Positions 19,511 to 28,383 of a stretch of 64,000 bases of DNA are shown here, one piece after another. The stretch spans positions 62,001 through 126,000 of the forward strand of contig JABJEI010000001.1 of NCBI GenBank assembly GCA_018663245.1. The letters are read 5' to 3'. This stretch comes from a bacterium (GTDB lineage: Bacteria; Babelota; Babeliae; Babelales; JABJEI01). The notes beneath the pieces were generated by a model, which saw only the letters and a program-made list of their open reading frames with translations, made no database searches and had not been told where the DNA came from. Position numbers and translations under genes: made by a program. Numbering within the stretch: position 1 is the first letter of the stretch; each line of letters starts with the position of its first letter.

Positions 19511-20704
19511 TTAATGGATTGAGCGTAATAGTTCGCTAAGAGAAAGCTTTCCCGATAAAACCAACTGCATACCATGATGTAGCATCGATGTAGCTCCATC
19601 CTTATATGCCTGCTCAAGAAGACTCGCATGCGACGCCTTTGCGCGCACTAGCTCCTGTAACTCTGGAGTTATAAGCACAAACTCAACAATAGCACACCTA
19701 TCACGGAAACCGGTCTGATTACATACAACACAACCGATTGGTCCAAACAGCTGCTTATCGGCAACATCGTATTGCTGTAAAATATATTCTTCTTCCTTAG
19801 TTGGCGTATAAAAAGTTTTACACTGATCACACAACAAACGTACTAATCGCTGCGCAATCACGCCAGAAACAGCAGCGTTAACCAAAAACGGTTCAACGCC
19901 CATGTCAATAAGCCTAATTAACGCACTAACCGCGTCATTGGTGTGTAGAGTACTTAGCACAACGTGGCCGGTCAAAGCCGCCTCAACAGCTGTGCGAGCC
20001 GTTTGTGAATCACGAATTTCTCCAACCATAGCCACATCAGGGTCTTGGCGAAGCAAAGCTCGCATACCCTTGGCAAAAGTGAAGCCGGCAGTCGGGTTAA
20101 TTTGTGCCTGAGTAATGCCTTCTATATGGTATTCAACTGGATCTTCAAGCGTAACAATATGCTTATCTGGTCCATTTAAATAATCTAGAGCCGCATACAA
20201 AGTCGTTGTCTTTCCAGAACCTGTTGGCCCTGTTACCAACAAAAAACCATGCGATCTATCTAACAAAGAAGTAATATCATTAAATTGTTTAGGGCTTAAA
20301 CCAAGTTCGCTTAGCCGATGTCGCCTGTTTGCCTCGTCTAGCAAACGTACAACGAGTTTTTCACCCAAAGAAGCTGGATAGGTCGCAACACGCATATCAA
20401 CTGATTGACACTCATTATCAGGGCAAGAAAAAACAAAAGCCCCATCTTGTGGGACTCGTTTTTGTGCCACATCGATAGAGGCCAAAACTTTAATACGACC
20501 AATAATCTGCTGTGCAACGTTGCTTGGCAAGTTGCATACATCGTATAACGTACCGTCGATACGCATACGCACTCGCAAACTTGAATCATTCAGAGGCTCA
20601 ATATGAACATCTGATGCCCCAATTTGTATTCCATGCAAAAGAATTTTGTCGACCAACTGGGTGGGAAGTAAGTTATTTAAAGTAAATTCTGATAAAAAAA
20701 TCAT
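19511..20704 (-). CDS. GspE/PilB-type secretion/pilus assembly ATPase (catalytic half)
   Basis: GASDVHIEPL, LLVTGPTGSGKTTTLYAALDYLN, TLEDPVEYHIEGITQAQIN, LRQDPDVAMVGEIRDSQTA, ALTGHVVLSTLHTNDA. Confidence 0.96.
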   Translation of the reverse strand: MIFLSEFTLNNLLPTQLVDKILLHGIQIGASDVHIEPLNDSSLRVRMRIDGTLYDVCNLPSNVAQQIIGRIKVLASIDVAQKRVPQDGAFVFSCPDNECQSVDMRVATYPASLGEKLVVRLLDEANRRHRLSELGLSPKQFNDITSLLDRSHGFLLVTGPTGSGKTTTLYAALDYLNGPDKHIVTLEDPVEYHIEGITQAQINPTAGFTFAKGMRALLRQDPDVAMVGEIRDSQTARTAVEAALTGHVVLSTLHTNDAVSALIRLIDMGVEPFLVNAAVSGVIAQRLVRLLCDQCKTFYTPTKEEEYILQQYDVADKQLFGPIGCVVCNQTGFRDRCAIVEFVLITPELQELVRAKASHASLLEQAYKDGATSMLHHGMQLVLSGKLSLSELLRSIH

Positions 20705-20736
20705 TGCTTACAACCCCACCTTTCACAAAAAAATAA

Positions 20737-21267
20737 TTATTTATGTAGTCTGTCAAACTCTGCTACAGGATCCAATTCATCCTCAAAATCTACTTCGAAC
20801 TCAATCTCAAAGCCCATATCAAAAATTCCATCGTAGAATTCTTCAACCGCATCACAAATGTCCCGATTCAAACCAACAAAGAAAACAATGCTGTACGAAA
20901 CATACTCGCCAATTATCTCTAGTAATTCTGATTGTTCTGGATTATTGGCTACTACAACAAGCATGTTACCATCCTGTTCTAGAGGCACAAATGAATTGCT
21001 TAACATAACTTCTTTTGGAAACATGGTAATTAAATCATGGTTCAACAACATTCCGCCAATATCTATGCTGGGCATATCAAACACATCGGCAAGCGCTGCA
21101 AGTAAATCTCGCTCGCTTACAATGCCTTCCTCCAACAAAAAATCATCGAATTGTGGCTTCTGGGCTTTAGCAAATACTTTCTGCATGTTAGCAGCTTGTT
21201 TAGATGATATAAATTCACGGTCAACCAACGCCTGTGAAAGGCGTTCAACAAATGTCCCCTTTTTCAT
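20737..21267 (-). CDS. Stand-alone GspE/MshE N-terminal-domain protein
   Basis: FDDFLLEEGIVSERDLLAALADVFDMPSIDI resembles the T2SSE_N/MshEN domain; directly upstream of the GspE/PilB ATPase. Confidence 0.8.
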   Translation of the reverse strand: MKKGTFVERLSQALVDREFISSKQAANMQKVFAKAQKPQFDDFLLEEGIVSERDLLAALADVFDMPSIDIGGMLLNHDLITMFPKEVMLSNSFVPLEQDGNMLVVVANNPEQSELLEIIGEYVSYSIVFFVGLNRDICDAVEEFYDGIFDMGFEIEFEVDFEDELDPVAEFDRLHK

Positions 21268-21272
21268 CTTTT

Positions 21273-21653
21273 TTACCCCAATTTATACCCGATAACAAAA
21301 CTAATGACCGAAGTAACGGTCAACACAACATGCGCCTTCACCCAAGCTAGGCCTGAATGTAGAATCGTACTGTAATTGGTTGCGTCAACGCCAACCAAAG
21401 AATGAACCTTCTCAGCATTGAAAACAATTACCTGAATATCATGTAATACCCAAAGTAAAGCTGCGATACCAAGAACAGCAAAAATAATATATGAACTCAT
21501 TCGCTTGAGCAAAAAGCCCGCAATCACAGATATTACCGCGTACAGAGCAATTTCTTGCACCTGTTCAACATTTAAGTGAGCTCTAGCTGCCTCGATCACC
21601 TTGTCGTATGCGCCACGAATACTGTTTGTAACTACACTTTTTGACGATTCCAT
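21273..21653 (-). CDS. Small membrane protein of unknown function
   Basis: ORF with hydrophobic segments, 5 nt upstream of the GspE N-domain gene. Confidence 0.65.
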   Translation of the reverse strand: MESSKSVVTNSIRGAYDKVIEAARAHLNVEQVQEIALYAVISVIAGFLLKRMSSYIIFAVLGIAALLWVLHDIQVIVFNAEKVHSLVGVDATNYSTILHSGLAWVKAHVVLTVTSVISFVIGYKLG

Positions 21654-21775
21654 TATCGTCTCCCTTCAACGTTAATTAGTCTATGTTTTAATAACTTCCA
21701 CTCTCATCTTAGCACACTCTAAGACAAAGGTTCAATATTTGTATTTGTATTTTTAAAGTATTGTTACCAAAAAGA

Positions 21776-21800
21776 AGAGACGCCGATATACGACGTCTCT
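21776..21800 (-). terminator. Putative terminator downstream of the HU gene
   Basis: AGAGACG ... CGTCTCT inverted repeat; minus-strand downstream sequence TCTTTTTGG. Confidence 0.6.
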
Positions 21801-21830
21801 AAAATTCATGATGTAAAATCTAATCTTCGC

Positions 21831-22136
21831 TTAAGACACGTGCTCTTTGAACTTTTTACCAGGTGTAAATTTCGGCACTTTCTTAGCAGGTATCTGCATG
21901 CGTTGGCCCGTTGAAGGGTTCACGCCCACTCTACTTTTGCGCTTTATAACTTTAAAGGTTCCGAAACCTGTAAGTACAACTTGTTTGCCTGATTTAAGCG
22001 CACGAAGAACAGATTCTATGAAAGCTTCCAAAGCAGCTTTGCAGGAAGTTTTAGGCAGCTTAGAATGTTTGGCCATCATTTCGACCAACTTTGCCTTATT
22101 CATAGACATTCCTTGCGTTTTGTTTATTTTTCCCAA
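21831..22136 (-). CDS. HU-family DNA-binding protein
   Basis: MNKAKLVEMMAKHSKLPKTSCKAALEAFIESVLRALKSGKQVVLTGFGTFKVIKRKSRVGVNPSTGQRMQIPAKKVPKFTPGKKFKE. Confidence 0.96.
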   Translation of the reverse strand: MGKINKTQGMSMNKAKLVEMMAKHSKLPKTSCKAALEAFIESVLRALKSGKQVVLTGFGTFKVIKRKSRVGVNPSTGQRMQIPAKKVPKFTPGKKFKEHVS

Positions 22137-22384
22137 ACATTACAGCATCGAGAGTAGAACAAACAAAACTAGTACATTAATGTACGTTATTCGTCCGCCC
22201 AATATTTGTCAAGCTTCGCGATAAATTTTATAAAAAAAGTGATATGCATTCAAGGCTTTGATAGGAGTCAGCCAACCATCACCACGACCACACTTAACTG
22301 CAAGACTATGCAAGTTTTCTATCTACTCTTTAACCAATAGCACACCATGGAAAAGATGGGCCATTCCAAGCTTTATGCCAAGAA

Positions 22385-22473
22385 TGGTACCGAGAGCCGG
22401 ACTCGAACCGGCACAGGCTATTGCCCGAAGGATTTTAAGTCCTTTGCGTCTACCAAATTCCGCCATCTCGGCA
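22385..22473 (-). tRNA. tRNA-Leu (anticodon UAA), CCA encoded
   Basis: Reverse complement GCCGAGATGGCGGAATTTGGTAGACGCAAAGGACTTAAAATCCTTCGGGCAATAGCCTGTGCCGGTTCGAGTCCGGCTCTCGGTACCA; long variable arm, anticodon loop CTTAAAA. Confidence 0.95.
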
Positions 22474-22487
22474 CACAAAACAAAATT

Positions 22488-22560
22488 GGAGGCGGCACCC
22501 GGGATTGAACCGGGGATCAGGGTTTTGCAGACCCGCGCCTTACCACTTGGCTATGCCGCC
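22488..22560 (-). tRNA. tRNA-Cys (anticodon GCA), CCA encoded
   Basis: Reverse complement GGCGGCATAGCCAAGTGGTAAGGCGCGGGTCTGCAAAACCCTGATCCCCGGTTCAATCCCGGGTGCCGCCTCCA. Confidence 0.96.
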
Positions 22561-23036
22561 GCCTCATCTTCTAGTAAGCCTTTTTCATGCATCATAGCCA
22601 ACAAATCTTTTGCCTCAATTACTGAGTCATCATGTTCGTCTGGCTTTTCCATTTTATGTTCTAAATAACCTTGTTCTGCTTTTCCTGTAACAGGATAACC
22701 AAGCTGTTTCCATTCAGCCGTGCCACCTTCGTATGCATGTACATCACTAAAGCCCATACGTTGCAATGTCCGCGCAGCTGATGCGCTCGCAGAACATGCA
22801 TAGTTAGAACAGTAAGTGACAACAGGAATATCCTTGTTCCACGAAGTTGCAATCTTTTCTAGCTCTTCAAAAGGAACATGAATTGAACCGGTAATATGCG
22901 CATCATCGTACAACGTTGCGCTCAAAACATTTGCTATTCGCATTGATGGTTCATCTTTAGACTTCCACCAACATGCCGGCATAATGACTGCTAAAGCAAT
23001 CACAGCCACGAGCAAAAACATACCCTTAAAATTCAT
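22551..23036 (-). CDS. Exported rhodanese-like domain protein
   Basis: N-terminal hydrophobic segment ending MPAC; ITGSIHVPFEELEK, VVTYCSNYACSASASAARTLQRMGFSDVHAYEGGTAEWKQLGYPV. Confidence 0.88.
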   Translation of the reverse strand: MNFKGMFLLVAVIALAVIMPACWWKSKDEPSMRIANVLSATLYDDAHITGSIHVPFEELEKIATSWNKDIPVVTYCSNYACSASASAARTLQRMGFSDVHAYEGGTAEWKQLGYPVTGKAEQGYLEHKMEKPDEHDDSVIEAKDLLAMMHEKGLLEDEAAA

Positions 23037-23118
23037 AGTTCACTTCTTTTACTATTTTGCGACCTCTTTACCTTATCAATGTACCACACGATACGTCGCA
23101 TCGCCAACAACTAAAGCC

Positions 23119-24024
23119 CTAAGACTCTACTGTTTGCGCGGCCACGGCGTACTTCCCTTGGTCAACACACCTAACTCGCTGAAAGAAACGTGACCATCGT
23201 AGGCGTTTTATGAAGTCAATAGGATGCTTTATAAAGTCGGTTATCCACCATGAGTCGTAACTGTCAACAGAGAACAGTCGTAAAATAATTCGGCTATGAA
23301 TGAGGTTAGTTTTAAGTACACCCCAAGCCCGTGAATCATGACTGCCACGCCGATTGTCACCCATTGCCCAGCATTCATCTGGACCAAGTTGAACATCAAA
23401 CACATCCGACCCATCGTCAAATGGAATGTAGGGTTCACTTACAAACGGCTGCCCATTGATAGGAGAACGTGCGATGCATTCGGGGTCAACTCGATAGAAC
23501 GGTTGTTGCATACTTGCAATGCCCGGAACAAACGTCACCATAACCCGTGAAGGGTGAGTCGACATCGAACCATTTCGCCAAATCGCCAGTAAAGGAAATG
23601 GATTAATGTACGGTTCATCAAGTTTTGTTCCGTTGATATACACAACCGGTATACCATCTTCAATTTTACCTTGCACATGGTCACTAGGCTCACCAATCAC
23701 CCGCTTGGTCCAGTTATCTGGGCCCCAAACGTACCGTTGCCATACATTTTTTACAGGGTTTGATGAATAATCAAAGTTTGGATCATTAAAAGCTATGATG
23801 TCGCCACGCTTTGGACCACGAAACCAAGGGCTAAATTTATCGGCCAAAAAGCTTTCACCAACCAACATCGTTGGTTCCATTGAACCTGTCGGCACTTTGA
23901 ACAAACCAAAAACAACAGTCCGTATCAAAAATGCAAGTGGCAAAACAACCACGATAATTTCTACTATCTGCTCAGAAAAAGTTTTATCTGGTTTTTTAAC
24001 CCAAGCAACAAATGACTTAAACAT
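23119..24024 (-). CDS. lepB: Signal peptidase I
   Basis: FKVPTGSMEPTMLVGESFLADKF (catalytic Ser), NWTKRVIGEPSDHV (Lys region), ECWAMGDNRRGSHDSRAWG. Confidence 0.96.
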   Translation of the reverse strand: MFKSFVAWVKKPDKTFSEQIVEIIVVVLPLAFLIRTVVFGLFKVPTGSMEPTMLVGESFLADKFSPWFRGPKRGDIIAFNDPNFDYSSNPVKNVWQRYVWGPDNWTKRVIGEPSDHVQGKIEDGIPVVYINGTKLDEPYINPFPLLAIWRNGSMSTHPSRVMVTFVPGIASMQQPFYRVDPECIARSPINGQPFVSEPYIPFDDGSDVFDVQLGPDECWAMGDNRRGSHDSRAWGVLKTNLIHSRIILRLFSVDSYDSWWITDFIKHPIDFIKRLRWSRFFQRVRCVDQGKYAVAAQTVES

Positions 24025-24097
24025 ATAATTTTTCCCTACACACTAATGAGAATGATCTAATGACTTAAAAATGTTTGTATGAAACCTAAAAAGGTTA

Positions 24098-24970
24098 TCA
24101 TAGGCTACCAAGAACGGCCAGTGGATTAACATGCTTACCATGCACTAAAACTTCAAAATGAAGATGTGATGCATCTTTGCCGGACGAACGCACGTATCCC
24201 GTGTCCCCAACCTTACCAATCAAACGCCCTTGCTGGACACGTTGCCCTTTACGAACCAATATTCGACTTAGGTGAGCATAGCGAGTTTTGTATTTATTGT
24301 TGTGTTTAAGCAAAATTGTTTTACCATACCCAGGCACGTAGTCAGCTTGGACAACTGTTCCAGAAGTTGCAGCCATAACCGGCACTCCACGCAAAGCAGC
24401 TAAATCAATTCCATAATGAAAGCCCATTTTTCCATTTGGACGCCTACGTCTTCCAAACAAAGAGCTTAACCAAAATTGTGAACGCCTAATTGGCCAGATA
24501 AGGTTAACATCCCGAAGATGCATCGGTTTTACTTTTTTCCGCTTTCTGGAAACAACAACTCGTGAAGGTTTTCGTTTTTTTATCGCCCGTTTAACTTTTT
24601 TTGGCTTAACACGAGCTTTCTTTTTCTTTGGCTTAGGCTCTTGCCCATCATAAAGCATCGCAACCTGCTTACTTAGTCCTTGCCCTTGAGCAAACAGCAC
24701 ACCAGCTTGACGAAGATACAACGGGTCACGATTAAGAATTAAGAAGCTATGAACAATTGATTCTGAACTCACTCCATCCAAACCCTCGATGATAGTGTCC
24801 CCCTCGGGATGCTCTGACAAGCTCTTTAGAGCCTGCATATAAGCACGATATTCTTGCTGCAGTTCATACAGATGCCCCAATGCCCGATACTGCGACCCAC
24901 ACTCCCAAAGAAGCACAACAAGCAATAAAGCACTCAGTGCAAGCAAAATATTTGCTACGCGCACCTTCAC
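24098..24970 (-). CDS. M23-family metallopeptidase with Lys/Arg-rich linker
   Basis: GFHYGIDLAALRGVPVMAATSGTVVQADYVPGYGKTILLKHNN...SHLHFEVLVHGKHVNP; basic segment KPKKKKARVKPKKVKRAIKKRKPSRVVVSRKRKK. Confidence 0.94.
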   Translation of the reverse strand: MKVRVANILLALSALLLVVLLWECGSQYRALGHLYELQQEYRAYMQALKSLSEHPEGDTIIEGLDGVSSESIVHSFLILNRDPLYLRQAGVLFAQGQGLSKQVAMLYDGQEPKPKKKKARVKPKKVKRAIKKRKPSRVVVSRKRKKVKPMHLRDVNLIWPIRRSQFWLSSLFGRRRRPNGKMGFHYGIDLAALRGVPVMAATSGTVVQADYVPGYGKTILLKHNNKYKTRYAHLSRILVRKGQRVQQGRLIGKVGDTGYVRSSGKDASHLHFEVLVHGKHVNPLAVLGSL

Positions 24971-25683
24971 AGATCAGTTCCTTTGCTAGGAATGTGTCCT
25001 ACAATAGCATCTTCTATCCAGCCAAAAGCTTTACCTTGTTTGATCATAGACCAACCTGCCTCGGATTTTGTCACCTGTACTTGTGTCCCTAAGTCTAGCT
25101 TACTCAATATTGGGTATTCTTTTCCAGGGCCAAGCCGAACAGGGCATGTATCAAAAGCAACAATATGAACAGCATTAAGATAGGCTTGATGGTAAAAAGC
25201 TCCCGTAAGACAACCAAAAGTTGCAATAATTGCAAACACAATATGCAACCACGACCTAGCAATTATCGCTCTACCAAGCCCAAAAATTGCCAAGCCAAAC
25301 AAAAGCAACAGCACAAGTTGTAACCAAAGTGCGCTGCTAAAGCACAAAAACCACCAAACAAGGTAATGAAAAGGAACAGACTCTAGCTGTTTATCACAAA
25401 TTATTCGGATCCAACGTTGAATACGCAAAGCGCTCGAACGCCGCACAAATCGTTGCGCATTCTTCCAGGCCCAACGTGCACGACAAAAATCGCCAAGCAT
25501 AGCGTAGCAAGAGCCAAGATTTTGCCAAACCGCACCACCCTTACACGGCAACTCTTTTAGCAAATTTGAGGCAACTGCGTAGTCAGCCTTTTCATACAGA
25601 CTCTGCGTTCGTAAAAACCGCTCCTGCTGTGATGGTTGAGCAAACGACACTCCCATCAACAGAAGTGGTAAAAGTTTTAGCAT
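24967..25683 (-). CDS. BatE-like TPR/SH3 membrane protein
   Basis: Signal peptide, TPR-like N-terminus (YEKADYAVASNLLKELPCKGGAVWQNLGSCYAMLGDFCRARWAW), TM segments and SH3-like C-terminus; downstream of batD. Confidence 0.7.
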   Translation of the reverse strand: MLKLLPLLLMGVSFAQPSQQERFLRTQSLYEKADYAVASNLLKELPCKGGAVWQNLGSCYAMLGDFCRARWAWKNAQRFVRRSSALRIQRWIRIICDKQLESVPFHYLVWWFLCFSSALWLQLVLLLLFGLAIFGLGRAIIARSWLHIVFAIIATFGCLTGAFYHQAYLNAVHIVAFDTCPVRLGPGKEYPILSKLDLGTQVQVTKSEAGWSMIKQGKAFGWIEDAIVGHIPSKGTDL

Positions 25684-27389
25684 TCTTGCAATCGCTGCAA
25701 CCATTCTTTTGCCTGTTTTAAAAGTTCTTTGTGACTACCCTGCGCAGCAAATGCTGCACGCTGTATCTGCTCAAAAAATGTTATCCACTTTTTATACTCA
25801 TTATCATCCATCAAAGCCTTCAGCCGATCCTCAATCTGATCATCGGTCAAGCCGCCAATTCCCCAACGAGCAGAAAAAAAGCTAGAAAATATTGGATGTA
25901 GCTGTGACGAATTTGATTCAACGCTTGCCTTTGTCAGCGCTTTACAAGCAATTTTGTATGCTCTTTTGCGTGCAGCTTGGGCTGGATACTTACGGTCATA
26001 CTGACGACGTAAAGCATACAGCAGCCAGATTAACCACAACGCAAATATTATAAAAATAAGTAGCCAAAATCTAGCAAATGTCATTGCTCTTCGATTGCTT
26101 GCAAACCAGCTGTCACCCGTATTAAAAGGCGGCACAAAAGTAGTTGCGAGCGCAGAATTATCTGAATCCAAACTATCTGACAAGGAATCACCCTCATCAG
26201 AATGTTTATCAAGAAACTGCCCACCAGGCTCCACTTCTAAGCTTAATGAATTACCAATTACAGACTCAATTTGACCGGTATCTGTATTTAAAAAATTAAT
26301 TTCTTGCGCAGGAATAGTAAATGAACCTGGCATAGTTGCCTGAATAACAAACTCAAAAAATTTAGCCAAACCATCATCGGCAATAAAGCTGGACGAAGGA
26401 TAGCTAGTCAAATTGTCTGGCAACACAAGTTCAGGGACCTGCAAAAGATCGAAGTTGCCCTGGCCATGCACCATTAACTTATAAAGGCAGGCCTCATTTT
26501 GAGTTACCTTTGGGCGGTCAATTGCCGCTTGAACCAAGCAACGCGTTCCAACAAAAGCCGGCTCATGAAGCTCTTTTGGTAAGGCCCTAGCAGTTAGGGC
26601 CACAGCCTTAGAAAAAACTCGACTCTGATCCAATGCAGAACCTGGCCAAATACGGTTCAACTGGCCCCACACCGAATGAGGATTACGCTTACTGTACACA
26701 CAAGGAATGGCCGGTATAGTTACTGATCCAGCTTTATAAGAGCAGACACTACCTGAATAGGTCACAACCCGATACACCTCTCCATCGACAACCTTCTCGC
26801 TAACGCGAGGATTACCTTCAAAAGAGAACTGAACATTAGGATTCTTATTTGGCCAACCGACACTATCAAGCGACACATTTAAATCTCGCGAAAAAAATTG
26901 CATTGTAAATGGAACATTTTCAGCAACAAAGCACTCATCCTTACTCAATTTAAATTGAACATAATTTGGAGTGGCATAAACATTTGCCTGGTCAACATCA
27001 GCTACCAATAACTCAATTGCTTGAGCTTCTAGTCGGTCACCATCGACAATAATACTGGCCGGTCCAAGCTGCACTGTACCCGTGTTATCGGCTCGCAAAG
27101 TATAACGGTATTTTTTTTTATACGACTGGTTATTATCAACCATTCTTAAGGTGCTGCTCGAACTTCGCCCAAGCACCGTTACTCCATTAGAAAGCTCACA
27201 GTTTGGCTCGATTGTAATATTTTTTGCAACATCAACATCAATGCTCAAAATAAATGGAATTCCAGCAACAACGTGCCTTGTCATTCGACCACTTTGATCA
27301 CTAACCGACATACGAATATCAGCGCCACAAATTCTAATGAAGGCAAACACAAGAATCAAAAACGAAAAAGTCTTACCAATTCTTAGCAT
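25677..27389 (-). CDS. batD: BatD-like protein
   Basis: Position in Bat cluster; secreted, repeated beta domains (FVAENVPFTMQFFSRDL, VTQNEACLYKLMVHGQGNFDLLQVPELVLPD) and C-terminal TM/cytoplasmic region. Confidence 0.85.
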   Translation of the reverse strand: MLRIGKTFSFLILVFAFIRICGADIRMSVSDQSGRMTRHVVAGIPFILSIDVDVAKNITIEPNCELSNGVTVLGRSSSSTLRMVDNNQSYKKKYRYTLRADNTGTVQLGPASIIVDGDRLEAQAIELLVADVDQANVYATPNYVQFKLSKDECFVAENVPFTMQFFSRDLNVSLDSVGWPNKNPNVQFSFEGNPRVSEKVVDGEVYRVVTYSGSVCSYKAGSVTIPAIPCVYSKRNPHSVWGQLNRIWPGSALDQSRVFSKAVALTARALPKELHEPAFVGTRCLVQAAIDRPKVTQNEACLYKLMVHGQGNFDLLQVPELVLPDNLTSYPSSSFIADDGLAKFFEFVIQATMPGSFTIPAQEINFLNTDTGQIESVIGNSLSLEVEPGGQFLDKHSDEGDSLSDSLDSDNSALATTFVPPFNTGDSWFASNRRAMTFARFWLLIFIIFALWLIWLLYALRRQYDRKYPAQAARKRAYKIACKALTKASVESNSSQLHPIFSSFFSARWGIGGLTDDQIEDRLKALMDDNEYKKWITFFEQIQRAAFAAQGSHKELLKQAKEWLQRLQEC

Positions 27390-28383
27390 TAGAAGCCCCC
27401 TTGCCCGACTGACGCAACATTGCGTTTGTCAGATGTTGTTTATAACGCTCATTATGTTTATCTGCAAAGGACAACAGCTGCTTGTCAGTATCACTCAATC
27501 GAGCATCATCAGCCTCAGCTGGCAGATCAACGTACCTCGGCTGGGCGGCCTGAACAGTAGCTGCCTCCTGTTCCTGATCTGCCTTTTCATCTTTGTTATT
27601 TTTTTCTTTAGAATCACCGCGCTGTGACTTCATTTCATTCTGATCGGACTCATCCTGATCAAAGTTGTCTTTTGTTCCACCAGAATCATTCTGTTGCTCA
27701 TCCTGCGAACCAGATTGCTGGTCTTGCTCTCCAGACTGGTCACTATCCTGATTTTTATTGGACGATTCATTTTTATTTTGATCTTCTGATTGTTGGCTTG
27801 ATTCATCCCCATCATCATCTGTAGACTCGCCTTGCTGCTTGTCGCCATCACTCTTATTCTGTTCCTGATCATTAGAATCTGATTGATCTTGTTTATCTTG
27901 ATCGCCCTGCCCGTCAGACTGCTGTTGTCCATCTTGTTGGTCAGATTTCTGATCACTGTCTGACTGATCGTCCTGTTTATCATCCTTCTGTTGCTCTTGT
28001 TGCTGCTTCTGCTTTTCAAGCATCATTCGAGCGTATTCAAGATTAGATTTGGCATACTCGTTGTCCGAATGCACATCGAGTAACTGTGTATACAAATCAA
28101 TAGCTTCTTCGTACTTTTCTAGCTTTACAGCACAATTACCACAATAATAAAGAACCTGTTCTTCTGACTTATTATCAAGATTAGGATCCTTCAAAGCCAG
28201 TTCGAACAAGGCCGATGCATCTTCAAAATTCTGAGCCCGGTAACGAACCACACCCAGATTGTACAACGCCTTACCCTTGTCTGAATTGTGAACAACAGCC
28301 TGCTCATATTGACCAATGCCATTGTCAGCAACAAGAGCTACCGACCATAGAAGTACGAAAAAAACAGTCGATATATTCTTCAT
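27373..28383 (-). CDS. batC: BatC-like TPR protein with long acidic/Gln-rich low-complexity region
   Basis: TPR repeats (ALYNLGVVRYRAQNFEDASALFELALKD) then Q/D/S/E/K-rich tail; ATGA overlap with the batB stop. Confidence 0.85.
   Translation of the reverse strand: MKNISTVFFVLLWSVALVADNGIGQYEQAVVHNSDKGKALYNLGVVRYRAQNFEDASALFELALKDPNLDNKSEEQVLYYCGNCAVKLEKYEEAIDLYTQLLDVHSDNEYAKSNLEYARMMLEKQKQQQEQQKDDKQDDQSDSDQKSDQQDGQQQSDGQGDQDKQDQSDSNDQEQNKSDGDKQQGESTDDDGDESSQQSEDQNKNESSNKNQDSDQSGEQDQQSGSQDEQQNDSGGTKDNFDQDESDQNEMKSQRGDSKEKNNKDEKADQEQEAATVQAAQPRYVDLPAEADDARLSDTDKQLLSFADKHNERYKQHLTNAMLRQSGKGASNAKNW

Noticed and set aside
22258-22668. 136-aa plus-strand ORF containing 'VPRAGLEPAQAIARRILSPLRLPNS' and 'AAPGIEPGIRVLQTRALPLGYAA'
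   Set aside because: This is the well-known spurious translation of antisense tRNA sequence; the region encodes tRNA-Leu and tRNA-Cys.
27624-28019. Overlapping ORFs in the batC low-complexity region
   Set aside because: Alternative-frame readings of a repetitive Q/D/S-coding tract; the TPR-containing frame is the real gene.
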